Shown: positions 1 to 12,637, numbered from the stretch's first letter. The stretch is DNA of 64,000 nt from Galbula dea (GCA_013399015.1 VWZX01005684.1:6147-70146), one strand, 5' to 3'. Numbers and translations are program-made. Notes: generated from the sequence alone by a model not told the origin.

Positions 1-499
1 TCCCCTGTAAAACCTGAAATTCCTGAATCCCAAGCTCAGTCCGGAAGGACCCTGCCCCAGGGGGAAGTGAAAACAAGAGGTTTTTGGGACCCTGGGTGGG
101 GGCTGGGACTTAGTGCCATGTGGGGATTTTGGTACTTGCTAGACGGGGAACAGCATGAGTTTGCCACTGGGGACTTGGTGGGGACTGAGAGCTGGAGCTA
201 GCTGGTGCACACACGAAGCTGATACCAGGACCGGGAGCTGGCACCGGGACATCTCGGGAAGTTTACAATTTCAGTGGTGACGTAATTATTATAGAGAGGG
301 GGGAGTTGGGTTCAGTATTTGGGTCCTGTATATATTTATATATGTTTCATTTATTATTGTCATTATTATTAAAGTAGTTTTAGTTTTTACTTTCCAATCC
401 AGAAGCCGCTCTGCCCTATCTCTTCCAGTTGGGGGGGAAAGAGGGGTAATAAGGATTTTCTGCCGTGGGTTGGGGTCGGCAAAGCCTCTAACCATGACA
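1..499 (+). mobile_element. LTR 3' portion (endogenous retrovirus), cut by window start
   Basis: The end of a plus-oriented avian LTR. An AT-rich segment at about 325-400 (repeated ATT, then AAAGTAGTTTTAG) precedes the terminus TAACCATGACA at 499. The AT-rich segment resembles, in opposite orientation, the one at about 1027-1085, so two copies of related LTRs face each other. Confidence 0.5.
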
Positions 500-512
500 A
501 TAATAAATGCAA

Positions 513-1623
513 TGAACTTGGTTTTAACCCAGAACTAACAACTCAGCACCCTGGGGAACGAGAAGAATAGTGCTCGTCAGCCCCTGTGCCCAGCTCCACG
601 TGCTTCCCCCCTGCCTTTTCCCTGAGTCCAAACAAAGAAACCTGTCTGTTTGCAGATGAAAAAGTCATAGTCTAGTTGAAGAGTAGGGGTCAAAAGGGAT
701 CTCAGGGGAGGTAGATCCTGGAGGGTCCCTGTGGCTTGAAGGAGGTACCGGGAAGAGGTCCTGGAGGGTCTGGTCCTTTGGCTGGCTCCGACGAGTGGCT
801 GCGGAAGTCTCTCCCAGCCCCAAGACAATACCCCCCTGGTTCCCATGGGAACGCCTGACCCCTCCTCCCAGGAATGGGCGTGAACAACTCCCCGGAGGAA
901 GGGGGGAGGGGAGGAGGGGGCACCACACCTCCCATCTCACAGACCTCTTCAACACCCAGCCTGTAGCCCAAGGGGTGTAGAAATGACATTAGAGGGTATA
1001 GAATACACGGCTAAAACCAGGACAACAACTAAAACTATTTTCATGAAAGTAGTGACAATAGATGAAATATATATGCAAATGCATGCAGAACCAGCACTGA
1101 ATGAAACTCTCCCTTGATGGCAAGTACGTCACCTCCCCACTGATACTGCAACACAAGACATTCAGCAGCAGAAGGGAACCAGATTCAGGGGGCTAGATCC
1201 TGAAGCTGGATTCAGGAGCAAGAGGAAGAGAGAAGCAGCAAAGCTGGGCCCTTGAAAAGCAGAAGAGTAGGAAGCAAGATAAAGAAGAAGGAACGGACCC
1301 TTAGCTTTGCATCAGGTATGATGTATATGGAATGGAATACTTAGTTGGTCAGCTTAGGGTCACCTGTCCTGCCTGCTCCTCCCTGTAGGTGCAGACTTTT
1401 TCTCTAGATCCCCCAACATGAGACACAAGATTCAGCAATAGCCCTGGTTTACATACCAATTCTCAGCAGTAAACCCAAACATCAGGCCTAATCACTGTTG
1501 GAAGCAGGCAGTGTTTGTAAAAAACATACTGCTAGCTTCAGAAATGCTGTTACTTAGAGGAGCTTCAGCTGAAAAACAGAATCATCAAACAGAATCCGTT
1601 CCGTTCTAACCCAAGCCAGGACA
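513..1623 (-). mobile_element. Two LTR segments, minus orientation, apparently nested
   Basis: From 513 (TGAACTTGGTTTTAACCC on plus) to about 1024 (ends CCAGGACA) is one LTR-like unit. From about 1027 to 1623 is the 5' part of another, which on the minus strand starts TGTCCTGGCTTGGGTT. The second shares clear similarity over its length with 58290-58838, for example around GTATGGAATGGAATACTTAG, so the same LTR family is present near both ends of the window in the same orientation. No target-site duplication could be fixed here. Confidence 0.55.
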
Positions 1624-4600
1624 ATAGCTCACAGAAGTGGGCAGGTTGCGGACTGATCTGAACCGCCCACCCATCAACTGGTAAGATGATCTCATGTGGT
1701 AGAGTGTTCTTCCGAGGTGAGGGCAAGGGGAAGAGGAGCAAGCAGGGAAGATGCAGCTGGAAGGGGGGTGTATTTTTGTTTGCAAACGTTCTGACTTCAG
1801 GGCATCCCAGGAAAATGATGTGAGAAAGGTTTTGAGATGACAGAGCAGCCTTGCAGGTTTGATGACATGTCCCCTCACTCCTGCTGTGATGCAAGCCCTT
1901 TGGAGCTCTTGCCTGCACATCCATGTAGGGCTTGGTTTGGTTACAAAGATCCAGATTTTTCCCACACACATAAGAGCTGCCACTCACTATGTTTTTACCA
2001 CCTGACCACTCTTCTGGTGACGTCCAGTCCTCATCAATGTAGAGACATCCCATGCAGAGACATCCCATGCATCTTTTTTCCCCATGCCTGTTCAAGTTCA
2101 TTGTAGCTAGAAGCCTCTCTATGCAGCCCGAAGCTTGCTGGGCAGATAGTTTTCTCATCCTGACATGACTCAGTGTGCTTGTTCTCAGAAAATGCATGTT
2201 TCTTCTCACTCTGATCAAGTTCTGTCGCAATGCAGATGGAGGCAGGAAATCACATAAAACACCATCCCAAGGGAACCTTGGAAAATCAGGCAAAAAACAA
2301 AATTCAGCTAGTGATGTTGGCATGCTTTTGTGTGGTGATTTAGACCCATGTGGGAGACAAGTAGAAGGTATCATTCAGCCTGAGAAAACCTGCACCCAGA
2401 ATGAGGCCTTTCTCATTTGCTGTGTGACATGTTCCTAGTTGCCAGCTGCAAACTGTTGGGCTTATATCACCATGCAAAGGTGATAGGACAGGGAGAAGAA
2501 TAAGTGAGAGGGGCTCCAACTCCAGCTGAAAGGCTGTGATGGGTGGGACACCCTTCATGAATTCTGCTTTGGGTTCTTCTTTGGATAAACACCAAAACTA
2601 GGTCCAGGAACAGAGACCAGAATTCCAATCCTAACCTCTCATTACTCATACCTCTTGGCTTAGGGCCACAATGGCATTCCAGGTTGCAACGGGAAAGCTT
2701 CAATATGGCTTTGCCTACAGTACATCATGGCCTGCTGGTTGGAGATGACTGGCCTTCAAATTAGTAGGACTCAAACACTGGTCTCCAATGGTGTTGGCAT
2801 GCAAAGGACAAGCACCCTCAGGCCTGTGTGGCCAGCAGGAATCTTGGGAGCTATCTGGGGAGGGAAAGAAAAGACGTGGCTTCCTCCTGGCCCTCTCCAG
2901 CCTCCTAGAGGAGAAGGAGGGTGTGGGAGCAAGGCAGCCTGGATTGCCCTCTGCAGGGCTTCTTAGGCACCTACCTCTCCATCACTCACAGAGGGAGTGG
3001 AGGCTGCCCTCTTGGATCCAGGTGGCTGGTGTTTGCGGCCCCGACATGGACACTGAGAAGAGCCTCAGCTCCATGGTCACCAGCTATTTTGGGAGAGCCT
3101 AAGTTAGGTAGAAGTCCAACACATCCTGCCATAGTGGGTGGTTATATTAATAACAGATGACTCACCACTTAGCAAAAGTGTATTCAGTTCTGCCTACACA
3201 GCAAGGCAGTGGGTTGTATAGGAAGTTACTTTGTCAGGCAGAATCATGCTTTGGGAGGACATCTGTGCTGTCCCCACAAAAAAAACCTCAGCTCTTACAT
3301 GCCATTGGGGTCCCAGTAATCAGAGAGTTCTGGTCTCTTGAGGAGAGGGTTGGCGTAAGCAAAGCAGCTCCTTCAGAGTTACGCAACAGAATTGTAAAGC
3401 CAGAAAATGTTTCCCTCAGAGTTGCATTATTGTACAGCTCTAGACCCAAGGAAAAGTGATACAAGAAGTGAGATATCTGATATGCATCATTGCTGAGCAA
3501 AGCATGTGAATCAATGTGCTTATGCATGTGACCCTTAACAGATTATTATCTAGGCATCTTCCACACTTTTTTATTCTATTCTTATATGGCCTTTTCCATG
3601 TACGTTCTTTTCCCTATATGACTTATGGATATTATCCTGCATTTTAATTTGGTTTTTTGATCCCAACAATTCTTATTTAGAACTATCTGATTTTACAGCC
3701 TCTTGGTGTGATGTGTAAGCAATCTGTAATACAGTGATTCCTGACGCTGTACAAATTAGCACTTGGCCTCGGGGTGCTGCTTATAAACCAAAACATTATC
3801 CGAGCCTGCAGGACCCTCCGCACTGGCAGAAAGCCCATCTCCAAAGCCTTCCAGGGAAGAGTCCTTGAGATACCTGTGGTCCCTAGCACTGCCAGGGTCT
3901 TCACTCTTCTTCCAGCTTCATTCATAGCCCTCAAAAGCTGCAGAGCTGTCTGATGCTTCCTGCCACATGTTCACCTTGTGAGCAACCAGTATCTGTAAGA
4001 GCATTTTTTTGAGGCTAAGAAGATACAACCTTCTGAATCCATTTCTAATTACAATTACAGGTTTGCTTGTATGCTCTGCCATATCACCAGCCTGATAATT
4101 ACAGTGCTCACTGGTTTTATTGTGCAGGGCTTGTGTTTGTGGCTTTCCTGCGTTCCAAAACACACAGTCCTAGGGAGTATTTATACAGGAGCAGTGCCAG
4201 CCAACATCAAGCAGGCTGTTCCTGGTTGCAGAGGGGAACACTCATTCACAGGTCAAGAGCTTGCACCCTGACACATGCAGAGGAGCTGCTTGTCTCTCAG
4301 CAAAGCTGTCTTCACAATCTGCTTCTAGAACACCTCAGACGTTTTCCCTCCAGGCACCCTCTACCTATGTTACTGCTGGTGAGGTACACCCTTTGAGCTA
4401 TGTGTGAATGGGTTTCGCTACACTCAGCTGTCACTGTACATATGCTTTCCTAACTCTGCATCTGACTGTGACCACAGAGCTGATTTGGGGGGAATTTTTT
4501 CTGTCTGCCCTTTTGATCAACTGTGTTTACAATGTAAAGCATGGTAAATGTTAATTACACAGAAAAAGTAGTTTCCACTAGGCTCAGGTTTTAGTTCAGT

Positions 4601-7600
4601 CTCTTCTCTGGTTCTGCCACAGCTTTCTGCACACACTGGTGTTGCACTGACCTAAAATCTTGGTGTATTTTTGGCATGCTTCTCAAAACCAGTGACTCTG
4701 GTGTTCAGCTCAGATCATCCCCACCTGCTGATCAATCTTTGCTGATCGCCACAGCTTGTCTGGTCCAAACTGCATACAAATACCTGGGAAAATCTGAAGA
4801 GTTAGTGGAGGGTTATCACTCTCCATCTGCTATCACTTTTTCTGCTCTTATTCTTACAAATCCAGGCAAGAGGTGTTAGTGAATGTGACTATACCAACAA
4901 CAGCAAGGAAGAGAGTCCTGGCTGCTTTCTTGAATGAGGTAACTGAGGTCTCTGGCTGCATCTTTAACAGTGCAGTCAGGATCCAGTGCATGGGATGTGA
5001 CGCATGGAAGATACCTGCCCTTGCTTCTAGAAAGGACACATCTTGTAAAAAGAATCAAGCATAAATCGAGGTGTACCTGGGAGATGACTTGAGTTATGGC
5101 AGTAGCCAAGAGGGATACAGTGAGATTTTTCTCATTTAATCTGGAGCAAATATGCTTTTGTAAAGGGTGGGTGCTGCTGGAGACAACATGATCTAGTCTG
5201 GAGGCTTTGTAAAGCTCCTGAGCAGCCACTAGAATTAGTCCTTCATATCCTCAAGAATGGAACACATGAAATATTACAGAAGTTCCTTGTTGGCAGGTTT
5301 TTTTTATGTACTCTGTGTCTTAAGGAAAGTGGTGAAAGGAGAAGCTGATCAATCAGTGCTTCAAAATGCTGCACATAACCCCCAAAAAAGTCTGAAAATA
5401 AATCTCATCTGTTTGTCCTTGTTGATAGTATGCATCATGTTAACTTTCTGTGCTAGTGACAGTAAACCAAATAAGCAAACATTGGCAGTAATAGAAACCT
5501 TAAATTAACAAAACAAGGCAAAGCAAACTGAGTCGTTTGAACTCCATGAGCTAATGCCATTGATATCTTGTTTTAGAGATTTCCTTATGAAATTATAAGG
5601 TTGCTGTATACTTTATGAATCAGATCCTATGCTGGCTTACATGTTTATCCTTGGAGATGTGCTCAGTACCAAGTTTTTTCTTTATAAATAAACCAGACAT
5701 ATCTCTTGGTTGTCAGTAAATAGATGTAAATTTTGCCTTACAGCAAGCAATTAAAGCAATTATGAGGAAAGTACATTTGTGCCCACATCAAGTTTTGTCT
5801 TGCCCCAAACCTTGTCCTATTTACTCTCTGAACCTTGACTGACTACCCAAGTACGCTGGGCAGAGGCCCAGCTGAACACCTTGGTGCCATGGCTGGTCAT
5901 GGAAGAGCAGGCCCAGCCACCCCCAGCTATCCACCCCAGCAAAGTGCTGAGGCAGGAGAAAGCACAAGCCCAGGAACAGGAACATGTGCATGCTTGTGAG
6001 CATCTCTATCTTGTAATTCCCTTGGGACAACCTTCTTAGGAGGTGAGCAGTATTACAGGATGTTTGGGGCCAGCTGTCATATTTAAAAGGTAACTGTGCA
6101 AAACTTTACATTAACAGGACAAAATGGGTGTTTGAGGAGGTAGCAGTTCTGTTTACGTGTTTGCAGAGGTCTGGTTCACTGAACACTGACTCACAAGAGA
6201 AACATTCTAGTTCTGTCTTCTGTATTTCTCACCCCATGGTCCCAAAGTCCTAAGCATAATCTATGGACCTGCTACCAACACTGCATCTCTCCTGAGCTCT
6301 CCTTCCTTGTCCTTGTCTGAGTTTTCGCCTAGTGGACTTCTTTGCACTCCACTCCCCTAGGACCAGTCAGCCAACCCCTACAGGTTTTCTAGTCCTCAGG
6401 CTCCTGCTTTCCAGTGCAGTGAGCCCCTGCCAGCACAGCACGTTCAGATGCAGCCAGTGTATGTTTCATCCGGGCATGCTGAGCAGCTGCTGGCAAGTGA
6501 GATCATTGCTTGGCACCTTAACGAGGAGACATACCTTTAGCCTCCACTCAGCTTGCCCAGGTTGCTAGCCCTTTTCAACCTTCCTAGTCAGCTCAGAGAA
6601 CTAAGCAAATAATCTCTCTGATCCTCCCTGACCTTAGGGCATACAAGGCTGCAAAAGGCAAATGATAAATGGCAGGTCTCTTGCCATTGTTCCTGTCTGG
6701 CCTGGTACCAGCTCCCATTCTCCCTGTCCTCAGTGAGTGTTCCTCAATTAGTTTTACTTGGCCAACTACCACATAGCTGGAAGCAAGCATCCTTGTGGGC
6801 TGATCTGGATCACTTGGGAAACAATAACGATCAGCTCAGAGAACAGGGCTTGGTTCCTGTAACTTGATACCAACTGTTAATTGGTGAAACTGCCATAAAG
6901 GAATTGTTGTTTACTGTTTCCGGAGGAATCTTGACTTTGTGTGTATAGTAACTTTTTGAGTGGTGAAGTGTGAACATTAATGGTGTCTGAGTAATTTAAA
7001 TTTTGAGCCTTGGGAGTGAATGCATAGATCTGATGATGGGGTTTTTGCCTGTCCTTGGGTTTAGATGGTTACTGGTGACAATAGTGTGTGTAAGTTTTGT
7101 TTGAGACACTATCCACGTGTTGGTTTGTGTGTACAAAATCATAAGGAGTTTGGGAGCAGTGTCTAAACCCAGCCCTCCTCCCCTACCATTGACTGTGTAT
7201 CTGTGTATGTGGATACTTTTTTCTTTCTCTAAAATCACCCTGAGTCTCAGAGAGGCTGTCTTTTGAGATATAATTAATGTACACCTTGTAAAGGGTTTGC
7301 ACATTGAAAAGGAATGCTCACAGCAGACATGTAACTTGAGAACTCAGCCTCCTACTCTGTGCTAAATCAAGAAAGATAGGTAAAGACTTTGTTATTGTAA
7401 GGGGCTGCTGGCCAACAAAAAAAAAGCTTTCAACTCATTAAGTTTAAATTAGGAAGCTGATGGGATTATATAAGTTTTGGTATTTGTACAGAGTACAGGC
7501 TTCTGGGGTACCTGGGAGTGTAGAGATGCCACTCCTGTAATAATACAATTAAAACTGACTGTGAAATCAGTGAGAAAAAGGCAATATCCTTTCAAATTAG

Positions 7601-7719
7601 AATGTGAATCATAATATAACATTATAATTTTGCCTGTGAAAAAGTCATGGTGAAAGTCATCAACTGGTGCAGGATTTGAGGACAATAAATTGTACACACA
7701 AGTCTAGTTTACCGTATTG
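1624..7719. other. No gene recognised
   Basis: Several open frames of 60-270 codons exist, the longest on the minus strand at 1565-2374. None shows a family motif, splice context or conserved-looking composition. No repeat family is recognised. Confidence 0.6.
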
Positions 7720-9260
7720 GATTTTAAAGGAGCCCTCTTTTGTCTGATACTAGAAAAGGAAAGTCAGAAGCTGTTTGCCTTTAAATAGGAAAATCCAGAA
7801 ACAGGAAGAAGGACACAACTAAGCTGGACAATGTTACCTCAGGGTTTCAAAATAGCCCCTCAATATTTGATAATCAGCTGACAGAAGAACTTAACTTGTA
7901 GAGCCCACCGTCACAGGAAGAGACTTTATTACACTGTGTAGATTATTTGTTAACAGCTACAAAGATTAAGCATACAATGGACTGTAAGTTTGCTTAAATT
8001 TCTGGGTCTAAATAGATACCAAGTCTCTCAATAGAAAGCACAACTGTTCCAGACACGAGTGACTTATCTCAGATACAAAATTTCAAGAGGACAAAGGATC
8101 CTGGACTGGAACAAACAGGTGGTAAAGGAACTTTGAACACTCCCTGGAAATGACAGGTTAGTGTCATTTACGTATAAACAGTTATGGGCTGCTGGTCAAA
8201 CCACTATACGAGCTGATAAAAGAAAATAACCCTACCCTAATCTGAATAGGGGAATCCAACCAGGCACCTGAACAACTTAAAGGAGCTTATGAGAGCTCCT
8301 GCCCTGCAACTGCCTAATGGCACAAAGACATTTTGGCAATTCACATACAAAACACAGGCTATAGCCTTGGGATTTTTGGCTCAGCAACTGAGACCTGACA
8401 GATGAGCAGTAGCTTACTTCTCTGACCAATTAGATGAAGTGAGGAAAGGATCGACTGAATGCCTGCCAGTAGTCACAGCAGTAATCAACAGCAATTTTGG
8501 AACAAAAAGGGAACCACTGACTACTCTCCCTCTCTACCTCTGAAATACCAAACAATTCTAACAGAACATGATGATTTAACAATAGAAGTTACTAATATGA
8601 TAAATCCAGGGTTTTTTCTCAGTGGAGACACATCAGAACCAGTTGTTCATGGTTGTATAGGGACTGTGGAAACAGTCTGTTCAAGCTGTCCATACCTAAA
8701 GGAAGAAACTTTGGAAGATGTTGATGACACCTGGTACACAGATAGCAGCAGTTACATCAAACAAGGGAGACAGAAAGCCGGATATGAAGTAACCAACACT
8801 CAGAAGGTAATTGAATTTAGACCCCTATCCACAGGAACATCAGCACAGAAGTCAGAAACTATCACCCTCACCAGAGCCTTGGAGCTGGCATAAAGAAAGA
8901 ATTAATACAGGAACAGATGCAAAGTATGCCTTTACCACAAGGTATGCCCATGGAACAATTCAAAATGAACATGGACTATTAACATCACAGGGGAAACAAA
9001 TCAAACATGCCCAGGAGATTCTGCAGTTACTGAAAGCAATGAACCTGCCTGACAAGGTAACACCTATGTTGTAAGAAACACTAGAAAGGTAACACTGAAC
9101 AGGAAGTTGGGAATACATTTGCAAATCAGAAAGCCAGACATGCTGCAGAAAGAGTACAATGCAAAGTGCTGTCTTTGATCCCAGACTGTAAATTCCAAAC
9201 GTTGAAAGTAAATTATTTCAAAGGAGCAGATGGACAGATAATAGTTTTATCTGCCCTCTT
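7720..9260 (+). pseudogene. Endogenous retrovirus pol fragment (class I, gammaretrovirus-like), broken
   Basis: An old retroviral remnant in plus orientation. The three frames of 7720-8450 show pieces of a reverse transcriptase palm/thumb (a GFKNSP-like motif near 7840) and connection region, with many stops. From 8459 to 8893 one frame is open and contains the start of an RNase H domain: a DTWYTDSSS core near 8726, then a TSAQK...LTRALELA segment. The rest of RNase H continues in another frame from about 8870 to 9074, so a frameshift splits the domain. Similarity fades by about 9240, where a CR1 begins. No gag, integrase or env was recognised and no LTR can be paired with it. It cannot encode a working enzyme. 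Confidence 0.8.
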
Positions 9261-10135
9261 ATGGTAGGCAATCAGAAAAGAGTAGATAGTGGCTTAGCAA
9301 CCTCATCTGCCAATTCTCCCAGTACCTGTGGATGTATCCCATTGGGTCCCATGGACTTGTGAACTTTCAGGTTTTTCAGATGGTCACAAACCTGATCTTC
9401 ACTTACCACAGGCAGTTCTATCTTCCAGCCCCTGCCATTATATTCTTTGACTTCAGGGGTGTGATGGGATCCCTTTCCAGTGAAGACTGAAGCGAAGAAG
9501 CTGTTGAGAACTTCGGCTTTCTCCATATCACCCGTCACCAGTTCTTTTCTGAGGGAGCCTACCCCTTCCCTAGTCTTCCCTTATGCACTAATATATCCAT
9601 AGATATCTTTACTATTTCCCTTGATCTCCCTGGCTACATTTAATTCCCACTAGGTTTTAGCTTTTCTAATAAGTTCTCTTGCTCTCCAGACAGCTTCCCT
9701 GTATGCCCCCATTCTAGCTGTCCCTTCTTCCACTCCTTGTATAGATTCTTTTTATGAGATTAGTGTGTCCAGGTGCGTCTTGTTCACCCAGGCAGGTCTC
9801 CTAGCATTCTTTCCTGCCTTTCTCTTTGTTGGGATACTTAGCTCCTTGACATGGAGAAGGTGATCTTTGAAAATTGACCAGCTGTCCTGGGCCCCCTTTC
9901 CCTTTAGGGCTCTGTCCCATGGTTCTTTGGCCCTCAGATCCCTGAAGCCATCAAATTCTGCATGCCTGAGGTCAAGGGTCGTGAGCTTAGAGTATATCCT
10001 CCTAGATGCCCTGAGGATCTTGAATTCTAGTGCTTCATGGTCACTGCAGCCAAGGTTGTCCCTGAGACTTATGTTGGTCACCAGCCCTTCCCTGTTGGTA
10101 AGAATGAGGTCCAGCATAACACCTTTTCTAGTTGG

Positions 10136-10602
10136 TTCTAGAGTAGGTCAGCAAAGATAAGACACAAGGACTAAGGGGCCCCACCATGAGATAATGGGAA
10201 CCCAGCTGCAGGACTATCAGGCAGAACCTGTTTTTGTGACCCTGATGGCTGCCAACTTGGTAAAAATGGACAAAGTCGAAAATGCCACCGTGAAGAAGAC
10301 TTTGAGCCTTCCTCAGAAGACCACAGCCCACGACCAGCAGGAGGCGGCGAGCATGCACCAAGAGGAGGAGACTTATGATAATGAGTTCCTGCATCTAATT
10401 TTAATGATCCCACCTATTTCCCAGAAATGCACTGCATACATATAGCCTAGTAATGCATATGTACAGATTAGTGCATTAAATAATGGTCTGAAACTTGTCT
10501 GGGTAGAGCAGTTTGGCAAAGCTATTCCCTCGCTCTCCAGCACTGCAATAAAACATACCTGCTTTATAAACTTTCATGGGTTATAAAGTTTGTTTCTGTA
10601 TG
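10136..10602 (+). mobile_element. Unidentified insert in CR1 with LTR-like end
   Basis: A stretch foreign to the surrounding CR1. It carries AATAAA at 10547-10552, about 50 nt before its right edge (...GTATGTCA), which fits the R-U5 end of a plus-oriented LTR. The left edge and a target-site duplication could not be fixed. Confidence 0.45.
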
Positions 10603-10796
10603 TCAGTCCCTCCAGCAGATGTCAGCGTGGTTGAAATCCCCCACAAGGACCAGGGCCTGTGAATGTGACTCCACTTCTATCTGCCTATGGAGGGCCTCAT
10701 CTACATGGCTCTGCTGGTCAGGTGGCCGGTAGCAGACCCCTAATGTAACATCACCTTTCCTGTCTTCCCTTTAATCTTAATCCATATACTCTCAAC

Positions 10797-11394
10797 TGTC
10801 GCAGCACGACAATATGCCATGCACAACAAGATTCTGAAGAGGGATTTTCAGACAGATCTGACAGACACACAACACAAAAGACGTGCAGCGGTGGTTGCGT
10901 TTAATCTACCAAGTGTGAAGTATAGGCCAAGCAGAAGTACAAGAGTCACAGGTAGAAATTATATACAAGAGAAATTGGCTAGCACCACGCCATTATTAGC
11001 AAGCATCTTTTATACCTTTACAGAAAGAAGAATGATCAATTAGCAAGTGACACTTACATATACAAATTAAACTGACCAATTAAGAAGCGAGAGTTACTAG
11101 TAAAAACAACTACCATAAATGAGGATAAAACAGTGCACTTCAAAGAAACGTGAATGTGATAAGACTGGTGCTGTGTAGTGTGGGAAGGATAAGATGTTAA
11201 GGCTATGTGGGGCCCCAAGGTCTCTGTGTGCAGCTGCAAAGGCTTCTCNACCTAGAATGGAAGCAGGCAAAGATGATCCCACTTTCTCTCCCAGGCTATC
11301 TAACTGCTTTCTTGTGAGAAACTGACTTTGGCCTTGTCCAGCTTCCCCTCTGCTAGGCCCTAGATCCTGCAGCCTACAATAGCATGCCACAACA
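10797..11394 (-). mobile_element. LTR inserted in CR1 (imperfect 6-bp duplication), contains the ambiguous base
   Basis: Runs from TGTCGCAGCACGAC to ATGCCACAACA on the plus strand. Flanks are CTCAAC (10791-10796) and CTCATC (11395-11400), a 6-bp target duplication with one mismatch. On the minus strand there is a TATAAAAG at 11014-11007 and a possible ATTAAA signal near 10895. The single n at 11249 and a 32-nt block shared with the TNFSF4 exon 3 acceptor lie inside it. Confidence 0.65.
11249..11249. other. Single ambiguous base (n)
   Basis: The only undetermined base in the window. It probably marks a gap closure or contig join; the sequence on its right is a 32-nt copy of sequence at 14810-14841. 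Confidence 0.95.
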
Positions 11395-11668
11395 CTCATC
11401 AGTTCATCATCCTTCCTCAGATGGAGCTCCATTGATTCCAGCTGATGTCTGATGTAGAGGGCAACACGTCCTCCCCTCCTACCCTGCCTATCCTTCCTAA
11501 AGAGCTTGTACCCATCTATTCCTACATTCCAATCATGGGAATCATCCTACCAAGTTTCAGTAACAGCCACTATGTCATGGTTTTCCAACAACACAAGGGC
11601 CCTTAATTCATCCTGTTTATTGCCCAAGCTGCGTGCATTCACATAGAGGCACTTCAATTGGGCTGGTC

Positions 11669-12016
11669 TGTCGAGGGACAAAGAGACAATTTCGTGTCAT
11701 AAAAAGTTCTTCTTTATTAGCCCCCCTGGGCCTTTTTTATACCCTGTTAGACACAGATGACAAAAGTTTATTGGTTATGGAATTAAAAATCCCTTAGATA
11801 CAACAGCTTGATTGTCTAACTGTTACTTAACAGTAACAAGTTGTTTTTCTGCTAGAGTTCCTCAGTTAGTTATCCACCTCTCCTGCTTCCCCAAAGTTGT
11901 TTACTTTTTAGCTTTAATTCTTAGACAACTCTGTTCAAGGGTACACAATTACTTCAAGGTCAACTGCAGACTCTCCCATCAAATTCTCACAGGACTCTGA
12001 TCCTTCTTCTGTCACA
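11669..12016 (-). mobile_element. Solo LTR with perfect 6-bp target duplication, alpharetrovirus-like layout
   Basis: Plus-strand ends TGTCGAGGG...CTTCTGTCACA, flanked on both sides by CTGGTC (11663-11668 and 12017-12022). On the minus strand TATAAAAAAGG (from 11741) is followed about 20 nt later by AATAAA (11718-11713) and the LTR ends 45 nt further on. A short LTR (348 bp), a 6-bp duplication and a poly(A) signal right after the TATA box fit alpharetrovirus-type LTRs, but a beta-like element is also possible. Confidence 0.75.
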
Positions 12017-12225
12017 CTGGTCATGTCACCTTCTTAGTCGAACCCCCCCTTGATTTCCTTGGGGCATCTTGGTGCTTCATCTCTGGCTTGACTCAGGGCA
12101 ACAACTTGTGAACTCAGTAGTACTCCATCCTTCTGTCCCTGGTATGCTGCCCCACTGTTTGTCACAGGCAAGCATGAGATTCTTAACACCTTCCCCTTTC
12201 AAATCTATTTTAAAGCCTTTTCAAT

Positions 12226-12631
12226 GTACATATGTAGCTCAATCTAGTTCATCCTGAAAGCGCGGAGAGGAATCAGTGTGTGAGATGTCCTCTTCTGCTC
12301 TAAACAAGAAGAATGGGTGAACACTTCTGAGGTACAAATACATTTGTGTTTTTTGAGTTGAATCTTTCTTGCTGTCCTGTGCACCTCTGTCCACCCCACT
12401 GACACTACCTGCCCTGGCTGTGTTACCCAAACTGGCAAGCACCAGCCCTGCATACCCTAGGGGAGAGCTGAAACTGAAGCTGAACTGTAAAAGCAAAAAA
12501 AGTATGTGAGAATTTCATACAGTTTTCATGCCAGTGAAAATGTCTGCTCAAACAGAGTGAATGTGTAATTCATCAGTTTCCTACCCCCCCCCCCAAGAAA
12601 CATCACAAGCCCAAAAGTTACAAAGGAAAAT
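12226..12631. other. No gene recognised between CR1 and the TNFSF4 3' UTR
   Basis: Nothing recognisable apart from a run of ten C at 12584-12593. Confidence 0.6.
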
Positions 12632-12637
12632 TTTATT
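12632..12637 (-). terminator. Distal poly(A) signal candidate, TNFSF4
   Basis: Minus-strand AATAAA followed within about 30 nt by a T/G-rich stretch and then a G run. This is the better of the two candidates downstream of the TNFSF4 stop. Confidence 0.45.

Larger units (their letters stand above)
9283..12225 (-). mobile_element. CR1 LINE, endonuclease/RT part, split by three insertions
   Basis: Minus-strand CR1 pieces: an N-terminal RT segment with HKSMGPNGIHP (9283-9538), an endonuclease-to-RT linker (9752-10117), then further 5' pieces at 10603-10796, 11401-11668 and about 12017-12225. Insertions lie at about 10136-10602, 10797-11394 and 11669-12016. The coding frame is broken throughout. 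The 3' end of the CR1 is missing; its edge near 9283 meets the retroviral pol fragment. Confidence 0.8.

Noticed and set aside
1565..2374. 269-codon open frame on the minus strand, longest in the left part
   Set aside because: It runs into an LTR end, has no family motif, no Kozak support and a scrambled-looking composition. Most likely chance.
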